Source: Aquicella lusitana
GTDB taxonomy: Bacteria > Pseudomonadota > Gammaproteobacteria > DSM-16500
DNA: 64,000 nucleotides
Assembly (NCBI RefSeq): GCF_902459475.1
Contig: NZ_LR699114.1
Location: 558,001 to 622,000, forward strand
Reading direction: 5' to 3'
Below the pieces are notes generated by a model. That model was not told the origin of the DNA. It did not search any database and worked only from the letters and a program-made list of their open reading frames with translations. The translations under genes and the position numbers were made by a program. Below are positions 26,350 through 34,767 of this stretch, one piece after another (the stretch's first letter is position 1; every line of letters begins with the position of its first letter).

Positions 26350-27007
26350 TTTCATGTCCGTTCTACATAAAAGCACGCAGCGCGATTATTTGGCTCGCGT
26401 GAATGACGCAGATTATCCTAAAGCAAAGGCTTCGGAATTAGCCAAAAAATGGGATTTTGATTATTGGGATGGCGACAGACGTATTTGTTACGGCGGTTAT
26501 CGTTATATGGAAGGCCGTTGGGAAAAAGTAGCACGAGCGTTAGCGGAACATTATAACATCAAGCCGGGTGATAAAATTCTGGATGTAGGGTGTGGCAAGG
26601 GATTTCTTTTATATGACTTTACTAAAGTTGTTCCTGGGGTAGAAGTCTATGGCCTTGATATCTCCGGTTACGCAATTGCCAATTCAAAAGAAGAAATACG
26701 CGATCGCTTACAAGTCGGTAGTGCGACTTCTTTGCCATTTGCAGATAATTATTTTGATCTTGTTATTTCAATCAACACATTGCATAACTTGCATAATTAC
26801 GAACTGGAACTCGCCCTGCGTGAAATCGAGCGAGTGGGAAAAGAAAACAAATATATTTGCGTAGAATCTTATCGCAACGAAGCGGAAAAGGCTAATTTAC
26901 TCTATTGGCAAGTCACCTGCGAATCCTTTTGTACACCTAGGGAATGGCAATGGTGGTTCGAATTGACTGGATATACAGGTGATTATTCTTTTATTTATTT
27001 CGAATAA
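26336..27007 (+). CDS. Class I SAM methyltransferase
   Basis: This is a 223-residue methyltransferase with motif I I-L-D-V-G-C-G-K-G-F-L-L near residue 81 and a strand-2 end G-L-D-I-S-G-Y. The later S-I-N-T-L-H-N-L-H-N-Y stands for motif IV. It overlaps the kinase by 14 bp and is followed by the dehydrogenase after 25 bp. It is a member of the split-transketolase cassette and likely methylates the sugar or side chain made there. Confidence 0.75.
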   Translation: MPHIDFMSVLHKSTQRDYLARVNDADYPKAKASELAKKWDFDYWDGDRRICYGGYRYMEGRWEKVARALAEHYNIKPGDKILDVGCGKGFLLYDFTKVVPGVEVYGLDISGYAIANSKEEIRDRLQVGSATSLPFADNYFDLVISINTLHNLHNYELELALREIERVGKENKYICVESYRNEAEKANLLYWQVTCESFCTPREWQWWFELTGYTGDYSFIYFE

Positions 27008-27032
27008 TAAACGAGTTTAAAAGGGAACAACC

Positions 27033-28085
27033 ATGCAATCGTTACCCAAAAAAATGAAAGCCGCGATATTAACGGAGCTCAAAAAGCCCCTCACGGTTGC
27101 CGAAATTGAATTACCGGAAACACTTGCTGTTGGCCAGGTTCTGGTGAAAATTCATTTTAGCGGTATCTGTGGGTCGCAATTAGGCGAAATTGACGGTGCC
27201 AAAGGGGAAGATAAATATTTGCCGCATTTGCTGGGCCATGAAGCATCAGGTACGGTCTTAGCTGTTGGGCCGGGTGTGCGTCATGTCAAGCCGGGGAATA
27301 AAGTAGTTTTGCATTGGCGAAAGGGCGTCGGAATTGATGCAGAAACCCCGACGTATTACTGGGATGGGCGCAAGGTGAATGCCGGATGGGTGACGACATT
27401 GAGCGAATATGCCATTGTTTCAGAAAATCGTGTAACGGCCATTCCTGATGAGAGTGATCTGGAAGTTGCGGCGCTCTTTGGTTGTGCGGTAACGACAGGC
27501 TTCGGCATTATTGAAAACAATGCTAAAGTCCGGATTGGCGAATCCGTTGTTGTTTTTGGCGCAGGCGGAATTGGACTTAACATTATTCAGGCTGCGGCCT
27601 TAGTGTCAGCGTATCCCATCATCGCAGTTGATTTATATGAGAGTAAATTGAAATTAGCGAAAGAAATGGGCGCGACACATGTGATAAATAGCCGGGATAA
27701 AGATCCACGTACTGAGATTCTTTCAATTTTAAGCGCCAGGAAGTTAGATGTTTTTATTGATAACACAGGATTACCTAATGTTATTGAACTGGGGTACAGC
27801 TTAACTCATGCACAGGGTAAAGTTATTCTGGTAGGGGTGCCACGTAATGGCAGTAACATCAACATTTATTCCCTGCCATTACACTTTGGAAAACAAATCA
27901 CTGGATCACATGGGGGTGAAGCTATTCCTCAGCACGATATCTCACGTTATCACCATTTATATCAGGCAGGAAGAATCAAATTACGTGAACTGATTACAGA
28001 TTATTTTTCACTCGACGATATTAATGATGCAATTCAAAACATGCGTAATGGTGAAGTACATGGCAGGTGTTTAGTAAAAATGTAA
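27033..28085 (+). CDS. Zinc-type alcohol dehydrogenase (medium-chain)
   Basis: This 350-residue MDR-family dehydrogenase has catalytic zinc residues in G-I-C-G-S-Q and G-H-E-A-S-G and NAD motif G-A-G-G-I-G near 180. The four-cysteine structural zinc loop normally found around residues 95-115 is missing, replaced by a region with no cysteine. This is known in some MDR branches. It would oxidise or reduce an alcohol of the sugar or polyol made by the cassette. A GC hairpin terminator follows at 28101-28121. Confidence 0.8.
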   Translation: MQSLPKKMKAAILTELKKPLTVAEIELPETLAVGQVLVKIHFSGICGSQLGEIDGAKGEDKYLPHLLGHEASGTVLAVGPGVRHVKPGNKVVLHWRKGVGIDAETPTYYWDGRKVNAGWVTTLSEYAIVSENRVTAIPDESDLEVAALFGCAVTTGFGIIENNAKVRIGESVVVFGAGGIGLNIIQAAALVSAYPIIAVDLYESKLKLAKEMGATHVINSRDKDPRTEILSILSARKLDVFIDNTGLPNVIELGYSLTHAQGKVILVGVPRNGSNINIYSLPLHFGKQITGSHGGEAIPQHDISRYHHLYQAGRIKLRELITDYFSLDDINDAIQNMRNGEVHGRCLVKM

Positions 28086-28100
28086 TTCGTCTGTTGAAGG

Positions 28101-28121
28101 GGTGGGCGTGTTTGGCCCACC
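28101..28121 (+). terminator. Hairpin between convergent operons
   Basis: GGTGGGC pairs with GCCCACC across a 7-nt loop, 16 bp after the dehydrogenase stop and before the convergent gene ending at 28134. The T-rich tail is moderate, so termination is likely but not certain. Confidence 0.55.
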
Positions 28122-28133
28122 TTGCTCCATTTA

Positions 28134-28910
28134 TTATCCTGTTACCGGAACACGCTTTAACCAGGCACTGGGCCAGTGGGTAATGTTTTTATTTAATGCG
28201 CTTTCATTAAACGGCCAGGAAGGCTGTTCGAGGATAAACTCCGGATGTTTGGCTGCAAACTCACGGGCAGCGGCTGCCGGGTTGTCCGAATCCCAGTTTG
28301 CCGCGCCACGAGGAACATCATTCAGAAATTCCATACTGCCGTCAGTGGCAACAATGTACGAACCCGATGTCACAAAAGGCGAATAAGCTTCAAGTTCAGC
28401 AGCCACATGGCTCTTAGTATGGTTTGAGTCTAAAATGACTAAAACAGTTTGCCCTGGCACCACCTGGTTTGCTACTTCAGCGACTATTTGTGGGTCAACC
28501 GAATTGCCCTCAATCAGGGTAATGTACGAGCTTAATTCATGGGCTTCTATTGCCTGACGGTTATGCTTGCGAATTTCAATATCAACCCCTATAACGCGTC
28601 CTTTCCCCATGGCTTTGCACAAGCTTGCGTAGAGAATTAAGGAACCGCCATGTGCTACGCCAGTTTCAATAATCAGATCTGGTTTAATGCGATAAATTAC
28701 TTCCTGAATTCGCATCACATCTTCTGGTAGTTGAATAAGCGGACGGCCCATCCATGAAAAAGTGTAAGGATATTTTTCATTCCATCCCACTTTAAGCCAA
28801 AGATGAGATAAAGCTTCAAATGCTTCCCGAGAATATAAAGGATATTCACGCTGCTGGCCTTTTTCATTGATGCAAATAGTGGCATCAATCGTATTGATTT
28901 CCATTTTCAT
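28134..28910 (-). CDS. CmcI-like (cephalosporin hydroxylase/rhamnosyl O-methyltransferase family) protein
   Basis: This 258-residue SAM-dependent protein of the CmcI/rhamnosyl O-methyltransferase family has motif I I-I-E-T-G-V-A-H-G-G-S near residue 81, strand-2 end I-G-V-D-I-E-I-R near 104, and the characteristic L-D-S-N-H-T-K-S-H-V segment near 162. In sugar loci these enzymes O-methylate deoxysugars; the hydroxylase name is historical. It is the last gene of the minus-strand operon and is preceded by GGAG. Confidence 0.78.
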   Translation of the reverse strand: MKMEINTIDATICINEKGQQREYPLYSREAFEALSHLWLKVGWNEKYPYTFSWMGRPLIQLPEDVMRIQEVIYRIKPDLIIETGVAHGGSLILYASLCKAMGKGRVIGVDIEIRKHNRQAIEAHELSSYITLIEGNSVDPQIVAEVANQVVPGQTVLVILDSNHTKSHVAAELEAYSPFVTSGSYIVATDGSMEFLNDVPRGAANWDSDNPAAAAREFAAKHPEFILEQPSWPFNESALNKNITHWPSAWLKRVPVTG

Positions 28911-28913
28911 TTC

Positions 28914-29843
28914 TTACTCTCCGCGTATTAAATTCATCATTTCCAGATTGCGCCACCAGCTTATAGTACTTGATAAGCCTTCATCAAGTGGCAGTGTTGG
29001 CGTCCAGCCAACTTCATTTTTTAATTTATCAATATTGGCCAAAATCTTAGCCGGTGAGTGAGGTGGTTCAGGGATGCTGCCAAATTTAACCAATGTTTCG
29101 CCATCCAGCTTTTGTGCAATTCTTGTCACTATCTCTCGAATTTTTACGGGTGAACCAGAGCCAATATTGATTGCTCCTGTCACCTCCGAATCCAACACTG
29201 CTGCAAGCGCATGTCCCATGTCACTGACATGCAGAAAATCACGGATTTGATTGCCATGGGTACAGTTAGCGTGATTCCCTTGTAAAAGATTTGCGATAAC
29301 ATAAGGAATAAGTCGGTTTTTAGCTTCGCCGGGGCCATAGGGAAAAAAGATTCTTGCCCATGCCAGGTTACGGGACTTCGATTGGGCAAGTGCATTTAAA
29401 CATTCATAAGCAGATTTTTTAACTTTTCCATACAGGCTTGACGGGTTTTCAGCGGTTTTTCCTTCAACACACACACCTTCATTCCAGTCATATTCAGCGC
29501 ATGTTCCCAAACCCAATATTCGTTGGCCCCCTTCAGTGTAAAAGGCTTCAGCCAAGGAAATTGAGGCTTTGAGCCAGTAAACATTCTCGACTGCATCCCA
29601 GAATTTGCCATTTTCAGTGTACCAGGCAGTGTGTAACAGGTGAGTCGGGCGAATCTGTTTCATTAAAGCTAGATGCTTGTTGCAGTCAAGCAAATCGATA
29701 GAATGGACCGTGATCTTTTCTTGTGAGGAAGCGTGTGATTGTAATGTAGTAACATGCACATCGTAACCACGCTCGATTAAAGGTGCGAGTGTATGCTGGC
29801 CTATAAAGCCGAAGCCTCCTGTGACGAGCACTCTTTTTAGCAT
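28914..29843 (-). CDS. NAD-dependent epimerase/dehydratase, putative CDP-4-keto-sugar reductase
   Basis: This 309-residue extended SDR has cofactor motif T-G-G-F-G-F-I-G at residues 8-15, the Y-G-K-V-K catalytic pair near residue 138-142, R-I-F-F-P-Y-G-P-G near 166 and F-L-H-V-S-D-M near 202. Following the C-methyltransferase in the CDP-sugar operon, it most likely reduces C4 of a CDP-3-C-methyl-4-keto-6-deoxyhexose. Epimerase function is the alternative. Confidence 0.78.
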   Translation of the reverse strand: MLKRVLVTGGFGFIGQHTLAPLIERGYDVHVTTLQSHASSQEKITVHSIDLLDCNKHLALMKQIRPTHLLHTAWYTENGKFWDAVENVYWLKASISLAEAFYTEGGQRILGLGTCAEYDWNEGVCVEGKTAENPSSLYGKVKKSAYECLNALAQSKSRNLAWARIFFPYGPGEAKNRLIPYVIANLLQGNHANCTHGNQIRDFLHVSDMGHALAAVLDSEVTGAINIGSGSPVKIREIVTRIAQKLDGETLVKFGSIPEPPHSPAKILANIDKLKNEVGWTPTLPLDEGLSSTISWWRNLEMMNLIRGE

Positions 29844-29853
29844 GATAGCCCCA

Positions 29854-31080
29854 TTAAAAAATCGCCAGAGAAGGAATAGCGGTTACAAATTTTGCACCCC
29901 AATCCCGAACATAGGCAAGCTGTGCGGCAATTTCATCACGCAGATTCCAGGGCAATATGACAATCCAATGGGGCTTATCCAGTGACAGCTGGTTTTCTGC
30001 AACGATAGGGATGCGGCTGCCAGGTAAATATTTATGCTGTTTGGCAGGATTGCGGTCAACGACATATGCCAGCAAGTCTGGCCGCACGCCTGAAAAATTT
30101 AACAGTGTGTTGCCTTTTGCTGCCGCGCCATAACCAACGACTTTTTCCTGTTTGGATTGCGCTTCAAGCAGGAATTTTAAAAATTGCTGCTTGATATCAG
30201 TGATGCGATTTTGAAATCCGGCATAAAAAGATAAGTTTGCCATGCCAGCGTTGCTTTCAAGATTGAGCAATTCTGCGACACGTTGGCTGATCGGTTGTTT
30301 ACCCGTGTCTATCCGCTGCGCAAAAACCCGCAGGCTGCCGCCATGGGTAGGTAGTTCTTCAACATCGAACACGCTCAAGCCATTCTTTTCAAAAATACGT
30401 TTTACTGCAGAAAGCGAAAGATAGGAAAAATGCTCGTGATAAATCGTGTCAAATTGTGATTCAGTCATCAGCCGGTATAAATGGGGGAATTCAAACGTAG
30501 CGACTCCCTCGGGATTCAGCAGGAGGGAAAATCCTGAAACGAAGTCATTAATATTGGGAACGTGCGCCAGGACATTATTGGCAATGAGCAAGTCAGCCCC
30601 ATAATTATTTTTTACCAATTTTTTGGCAAAGTCGACTCCGAAGAATTCCATAAAAACGGTTAAATTTTTATTAATTGCGACAGTTGCGGTGCTTTCGGTC
30701 GGTTCAACGCCATAGCAGGGAATGCCTTTTTCCTGAAAGAATTGCAGGAGATAGCCATCGTTGGAAGCAATTTCTCCGACCATGCTATTCGGTCCTAATT
30801 TAAAGCGCTCAATCATAGCCAGTGCATATTTTTTGCTGTGTTCCAGCCAAGTGGAGGAATAAGAGCTGAAATAAGCGTATTCCGAAGAAAATAATTCTTC
30901 CCGGCCCGTGTAGTCCTCTGTTTGAGCTAGCCAGCAATTTGAACAGATCGAAACTTTCAAGGGATACCATTTCTCAGGTGCGCTCAGGCTCTGGCGAGTC
31001 AGATAGGCGTTCGAGGGGGGGGCACTGCCCAGATTGGCCAGGGGAATTTCTAGTTCAGCAAAACAATGTCTACATTTCAT
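29854..31080 (-). CDS. TylC3/NovU-like sugar C3-methyltransferase
   Basis: This is a 408-residue canonical nucleotide-sugar C-methyltransferase. A four-cysteine zinc module (C3, C6 and C-S-N-C near 47-50) precedes the SAM domain (E-I-A-S-N-D-G-Y-L-L) and the catalytic Y-H-E-H-F-S-Y-L-S-L with downstream L-P-T-H-G-G-S-L-R. The C-terminal Rossmann domain starts G-Y-G-A-A-A-K-G-N. It is expected to transfer a methyl to C3 of a 4-keto-6-deoxyhexose. It overlaps the 3,5-epimerase gene by 11 bp and is in the CDP-glucose operon, predicting a CDP-6-deoxy-3-C-methyl-hexose (virenose-like). That product is an inference. Confidence 0.87.
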   Translation of the reverse strand: MKCRHCFAELEIPLANLGSAPPSNAYLTRQSLSAPEKWYPLKVSICSNCWLAQTEDYTGREELFSSEYAYFSSYSSTWLEHSKKYALAMIERFKLGPNSMVGEIASNDGYLLQFFQEKGIPCYGVEPTESTATVAINKNLTVFMEFFGVDFAKKLVKNNYGADLLIANNVLAHVPNINDFVSGFSLLLNPEGVATFEFPHLYRLMTESQFDTIYHEHFSYLSLSAVKRIFEKNGLSVFDVEELPTHGGSLRVFAQRIDTGKQPISQRVAELLNLESNAGMANLSFYAGFQNRITDIKQQFLKFLLEAQSKQEKVVGYGAAAKGNTLLNFSGVRPDLLAYVVDRNPAKQHKYLPGSRIPIVAENQLSLDKPHWIVILPWNLRDEIAAQLAYVRDWGAKFVTAIPSLAIF

Positions 31081-31639
31081 TCATGAGTCCCTTGAATTCG
31101 GCTGTTAAGAGGGGATGGTTCCTGTCGCGATCAGACATCTGCGTGATAGCTAATGGCCAGCTAATTTTAAGCATGGGATCCATGGGAGACAAGCCGCCTT
31201 CGGATGGCTGATGATATGGTGCCGTGTGAAAATAAAGGAGTTCGCAATCACCACTTAAAGTTTGAAATCCGTGGGCAAATCCTTTTGGGATGAGGAGGCT
31301 GTTACAAAGCTCGGGGGAGAGTATCTCGCCATGCCATTGCAGAAAGGTGGGCGAATTTTCACGCAAATCAACAGCAACATCAAATACACGCCCGCGCAAA
31401 CAAGTCACTATTTTAGTTTCTGCGTAGGGAGCGCGCTGGAAATGCATACCCCTCACGGATCCGCAGGCTTGCGTGAGAGTTAAGTTTATTTGAGCAATGG
31501 ATTCAGATAAACCGAATCCGGATAATATTTCCTGGCAGTACATACGCTGTAAAAAACCACGACTATCCCCAATGGGATTCCGCTTAATGAGCGCCAATCC
31601 TGGGAGAGGTAAATCCTGTAAACTGATTCGATTATCCAT
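31070..31639 (-). CDS. dTDP-4-dehydrorhamnose 3,5-epimerase-like (RmlC-type) protein
   Basis: The product is about 189 residues of the RmlC cupin type. The catalytic histidine is in S-V-R-G-M-H-F-Q-R-A, and the acid/base tyrosine and sugar loop appear as L-L-Y-F-H-T-A-P-Y. F-A-H-G-F-Q-T is the usual end of the active-site strand. ATG 31639 (D-N-R-I-S-L follows) is preferred; the longer frame to 31693 runs into rfbG and has no ribosome-binding site. It overlaps rfbG by 8 bp. With rfbFG it acts on CDP-4-keto-6-deoxyglucose, epimerising C3 and/or C5. Confidence 0.83.
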   Translation of the reverse strand: MDNRISLQDLPLPGLALIKRNPIGDSRGFLQRMYCQEILSGFGLSESIAQINLTLTQACGSVRGMHFQRAPYAETKIVTCLRGRVFDVAVDLRENSPTFLQWHGEILSPELCNSLLIPKGFAHGFQTLSGDCELLYFHTAPYHQPSEGGLSPMDPMLKISWPLAITQMSDRDRNHPLLTAEFKGLMNEM

Positions 31640-32702
31640 TCGCAGCTTCTTGATAGCGTTTGATTTGTGATTGGCTAAATTGCAACATATCATTGCCTTC
31701 CAGCCAATGACGATACCATTCTACTGTTTCAGTGATCGTTTTTTGCAATTGCCAACGAGGCGTCCATTTCAGGTATTCTTTTGCTTTGGTGGAATCTAAC
31801 AGCAAAAGCGAGGCTTCGTGTCTTTCATGCGCTTGTGCTGGCATATGATAGGGTACATTAAGTAAATGACAAACCCGGTTTGCTATTTCGCCTACCGGCC
31901 GCATGTCTTCAACGCGAGGCCCAAAATTCCAGGCTTCAGCAAAGCGCGAGCCGTTTTCACCGAGAAGATGCTCAGCGAGCAAGATATACCCATGAATGGA
32001 TTCCAGCACATGCTGCCAGGGCCGCACTGCCTGGGGATAACGGAGTGTAACGGAGCCGGATGAAGAAAATGCTCTGACACAATCAGGGATTAGGCGGTTA
32101 TCAGCCCAATCGCCTCCGCCTATGACATTTCCGGCTCGTGCTGTAGCCAAATGCATATTGCGGCTGGAAGAAAAAAAACTGGCACGATAGGCGGCGCTGA
32201 CTAATTCGGCGCAGGCTTTGCTGTTACTGTAGGGATCGATACCGCCCAGTCTGTCAGGTTCGCGATAGGGGTAAATCCATTCCCTGTTCTCATAACATTT
32301 ATCGGTAGTCACAATAACAGCAGCACGCACGGCATCGCAGCATCGTATGGCTTCGAGCACATTTGCTGTTCCCATTACATTAACGGCATACGTTTCGATG
32401 GGGGCATCATAGGAATATTGCACTAGGGATTGAGCGGCGAGATGAAACACGACCTCAGGTTTGACCGTGTTTATTAATTTTTTTAATTCAGTGAGATTGC
32501 AAATATCCAGATATGTATCCGATGCCAGCAGAGTGGGAATACGGGCAGTATTGTAAAGGTTAGGTTGTGTTGCAGGTGGAAGCGCCACACCATGAACTTC
32601 TGCTCCGAGGTCTGCCAGCCATAAGCTTAGCCAGCTGCCTTTAAATCCTGTATGGCCGGTCAATAAAATCCGTTTGTTTTTCCAAAGCATATCATCTTTC
32701 AT
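31632..32702 (-). CDS. rfbG: CDP-glucose 4,6-dehydratase
   Basis: This 356-residue NAD-dependent dehydratase makes CDP-4-keto-6-deoxyglucose from CDP-glucose. Diagnostic blocks are L-L-T-G-H-T-G-F-K-G-S-W near residue 12, V-T-T-D-K-C-Y-E-N-R-E-W near 131, and D-P-Y-S-N-S-K-A-C-A-E near 155 with the catalytic Tyr/Lys. The 4-bp ATGA overlap with rfbF confirms the operon. Confidence 0.95.
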   Translation of the reverse strand: MKDDMLWKNKRILLTGHTGFKGSWLSLWLADLGAEVHGVALPPATQPNLYNTARIPTLLASDTYLDICNLTELKKLINTVKPEVVFHLAAQSLVQYSYDAPIETYAVNVMGTANVLEAIRCCDAVRAAVIVTTDKCYENREWIYPYREPDRLGGIDPYSNSKACAELVSAAYRASFFSSSRNMHLATARAGNVIGGGDWADNRLIPDCVRAFSSSGSVTLRYPQAVRPWQHVLESIHGYILLAEHLLGENGSRFAEAWNFGPRVEDMRPVGEIANRVCHLLNVPYHMPAQAHERHEASLLLLDSTKAKEYLKWTPRWQLQKTITETVEWYRHWLEGNDMLQFSQSQIKRYQEAANG

Positions 32703-33514
32703 CCGGAGATCGCCTTCAGTTTTTTCACCTGATCCTGATTGTTCGATAAAACCCAGGGGGCTTTTCCGCGCGACCAGAGATCTTCCAGATAATTTTTATC
32801 ACGCAAGGTATCCATTGCGTGCCAAAAACCATTATGCCGGTAAGCCATCAATTGCCCCGATGTGGCAAGGGAAGTCAAGGGTTCTGCTTCCCAGACGCTT
32901 TGGTCATCAGCGATGTAGTTAATTACTTTGGGTGACAGGACAAAAAAACCGCCATTGATCCAACCGCCTTCGCCTTTGGGTTTTTCTACAAATCCATTCA
33001 CAATGTCATTATCGCCCAGATCCAATGCGCCATAACGTCCTGGTGGTTGTATGGTTGTGACGGTAGCGAGTTTACCATGAGCACGATGGAAATCGATTTG
33101 CTCCTGGATATTGATGTCACCCAAGCCATCGCCATAGGTAAAACAAAACATTTCTTCATCTGCAATATAGGATGCAACCCGCTTTAAGCGGCCGCCGGTG
33201 AGGGTATGTTCACCCGTATCCAGCAAAGTCACACGCCAAGGTTCAGCATAGTGCTGATGCACTTCCATTCTGTTATCACGCATATGAAAGGTAACATCGG
33301 ACATATGAAGAAAATAATTGGCAAAATATTCTTTAATTACATAGCCGCGATAACCGCAACAGATAATAAAATCATTGATGCCGTAAGCTGAATAAATCTT
33401 CATGATATGCCATAGAATAGGCCGCCCACCGATCTCTATCATTGGTTTGGGCTTGAGTGAGGTTTCTTCACTGATACGGGTTCCTAAACCACCTGCCAAT
33501 ATAACCGCCTTCAT
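32699..33514 (-). CDS. rfbF: Glucose-1-phosphate cytidylyltransferase
   Basis: This 271-residue nucleotidyltransferase forms CDP-glucose from CTP and glucose-1-phosphate. The N-terminal A-V-I-L-A-G-G-L-G-T-R-I-S-E-E-T, then K-P-M-I-E-I-G-G-R-P-I-L-W-H, F-T-Y-G-D-G-L-G-D and F-W-H-A-M-D-T-L-R-D are typical of RfbF. It is the committed step of the CDP-deoxysugar branch, upstream of rfbG in one transcript. Confidence 0.95.
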   Translation of the reverse strand: MKAVILAGGLGTRISEETSLKPKPMIEIGGRPILWHIMKIYSAYGINDFIICCGYRGYVIKEYFANYFLHMSDVTFHMRDNRMEVHQHYAEPWRVTLLDTGEHTLTGGRLKRVASYIADEEMFCFTYGDGLGDINIQEQIDFHRAHGKLATVTTIQPPGRYGALDLGDNDIVNGFVEKPKGEGGWINGGFFVLSPKVINYIADDQSVWEAEPLTSLATSGQLMAYRHNGFWHAMDTLRDKNYLEDLWSRGKAPWVLSNNQDQVKKLKAISG

Positions 33515-33541
33515 GCAGAATGATCTCCTTCTAATTTTCTC

Positions 33542-34765
33542 TCATTGAGGTTGACCCAAATATAAACAAAGTTCCTGATAAGCATGGCCAAAGCTGTCGA
33601 CACCGGCTAACCATTTTAATTCCCTGGCCAGCGCACATTTCCAATTCGCCTTGGTGTATCGTTGAATCTTTTTATTCAACTTTCTCATATCCCATAAGGA
33701 ATAATAAGACAATAATATTTTAGGCATCCATTTAATGATGTTTTCAATCGACGCTTCCAGCCAGACTCTGCGTGTGCTTTTCAAATGATTACAAACGTTT
33801 TCTGAAAACAGATTTGATTTTTGATAAACATCTGCTGGCCATTTATTCTGAAGTACAGAATGGAAATATTCAGGCGGGCATCCCACTCCAAAATACATAG
33901 CATGCGCAATGTCCATGATTTGGAAAAAGGTTTCCTTGGAATATTTTTGCTCAGCCACATGATTTTGATAAAAATTCCATAGTTCTTCACGATAAAGAAG
34001 ATAATGTTCCATAAATTCTTTAGGATTTTCAGCAAACCAATAGTAGGTTTGCCATTTATCCCGGTTCATATCGGCGGGATCGCAGTGCTGCCGGGCTGCA
34101 TAAAATATAGGTAAACGATGGCTTTTTCCGATCAGTAAGGCAGAGGTTGCCTGGAAAAGCTCCTGGTAATGAAGACTCGGGTTCTTGCTCACGCCGGAAA
34201 AAATATCTAAAGCATTTTTTGTCCGGAAAACACCATAGAATAATGATTCATATTTTTGATAGAGCTTAAAAACGCGTGCTCCAGGATCTTCGGCGCCAAT
34301 CCCTTTGGTGGCATATTCAATCCTCAGATGGACGTTATTTTGAACTTGATTAAAATTCAGATAAATTCCATCCACACAAACGTAATCCGGATTGCTTTGA
34401 AGGGTTGTCAAGGCTTGCAGCAAGCCATCTATAAATACTAAATCATCATCTGCGCAAAAAGCGCAATACGGCGTTTCAACCAGCTTCAGGCCTTCGAAAA
34501 GTTTTGCGGCAACGGGTATGGTTGAGGGAAAATTAACATAGCGAGCTTTGTCGCCTAGTGCGGCAACGGCTTGTTCATTCGATGTTTTTGATTGTGTATC
34601 GCTTGAATCGAGAATAAGGAAACGGATGGGCGTTTGCTTTGATGCGTAATAGTTCAGTAAACGAGTAAGATAGTGAGGTCTATTATAGGTTGGAATAATC
34701 AGGGTAACGTTCTGTAGGTTATTCCATTGTTTTTCTTTTTTATTTACCTGTTTTTTGTTAGGCAT
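33542..34765 (-). CDS. TIGR00180-type family 2 glycosyltransferase
   Basis: The 407-residue GT2 enzyme has V-T-L-I-I-P-T-Y-N-R-P near residue 20, L-I-L-D-S-S-D-T, and the D-x-D-type motif in C-A-D-D-D-L-V near residue 106. The C-terminal half is helix-rich with no membrane segment. The gene sits between Wzt and rfbF, so it probably adds the CDP-derived sugar or another repeat sugar. GGTGA precedes the ATG. Confidence 0.82.
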   Translation of the reverse strand: MPNKKQVNKKEKQWNNLQNVTLIIPTYNRPHYLTRLLNYYASKQTPIRFLILDSSDTQSKTSNEQAVAALGDKARYVNFPSTIPVAAKLFEGLKLVETPYCAFCADDDLVFIDGLLQALTTLQSNPDYVCVDGIYLNFNQVQNNVHLRIEYATKGIGAEDPGARVFKLYQKYESLFYGVFRTKNALDIFSGVSKNPSLHYQELFQATSALLIGKSHRLPIFYAARQHCDPADMNRDKWQTYYWFAENPKEFMEHYLLYREELWNFYQNHVAEQKYSKETFFQIMDIAHAMYFGVGCPPEYFHSVLQNKWPADVYQKSNLFSENVCNHLKSTRRVWLEASIENIIKWMPKILLSYYSLWDMRKLNKKIQRYTKANWKCALARELKWLAGVDSFGHAYQELCLYLGQPQ

Positions 34766-34767
34766 TT

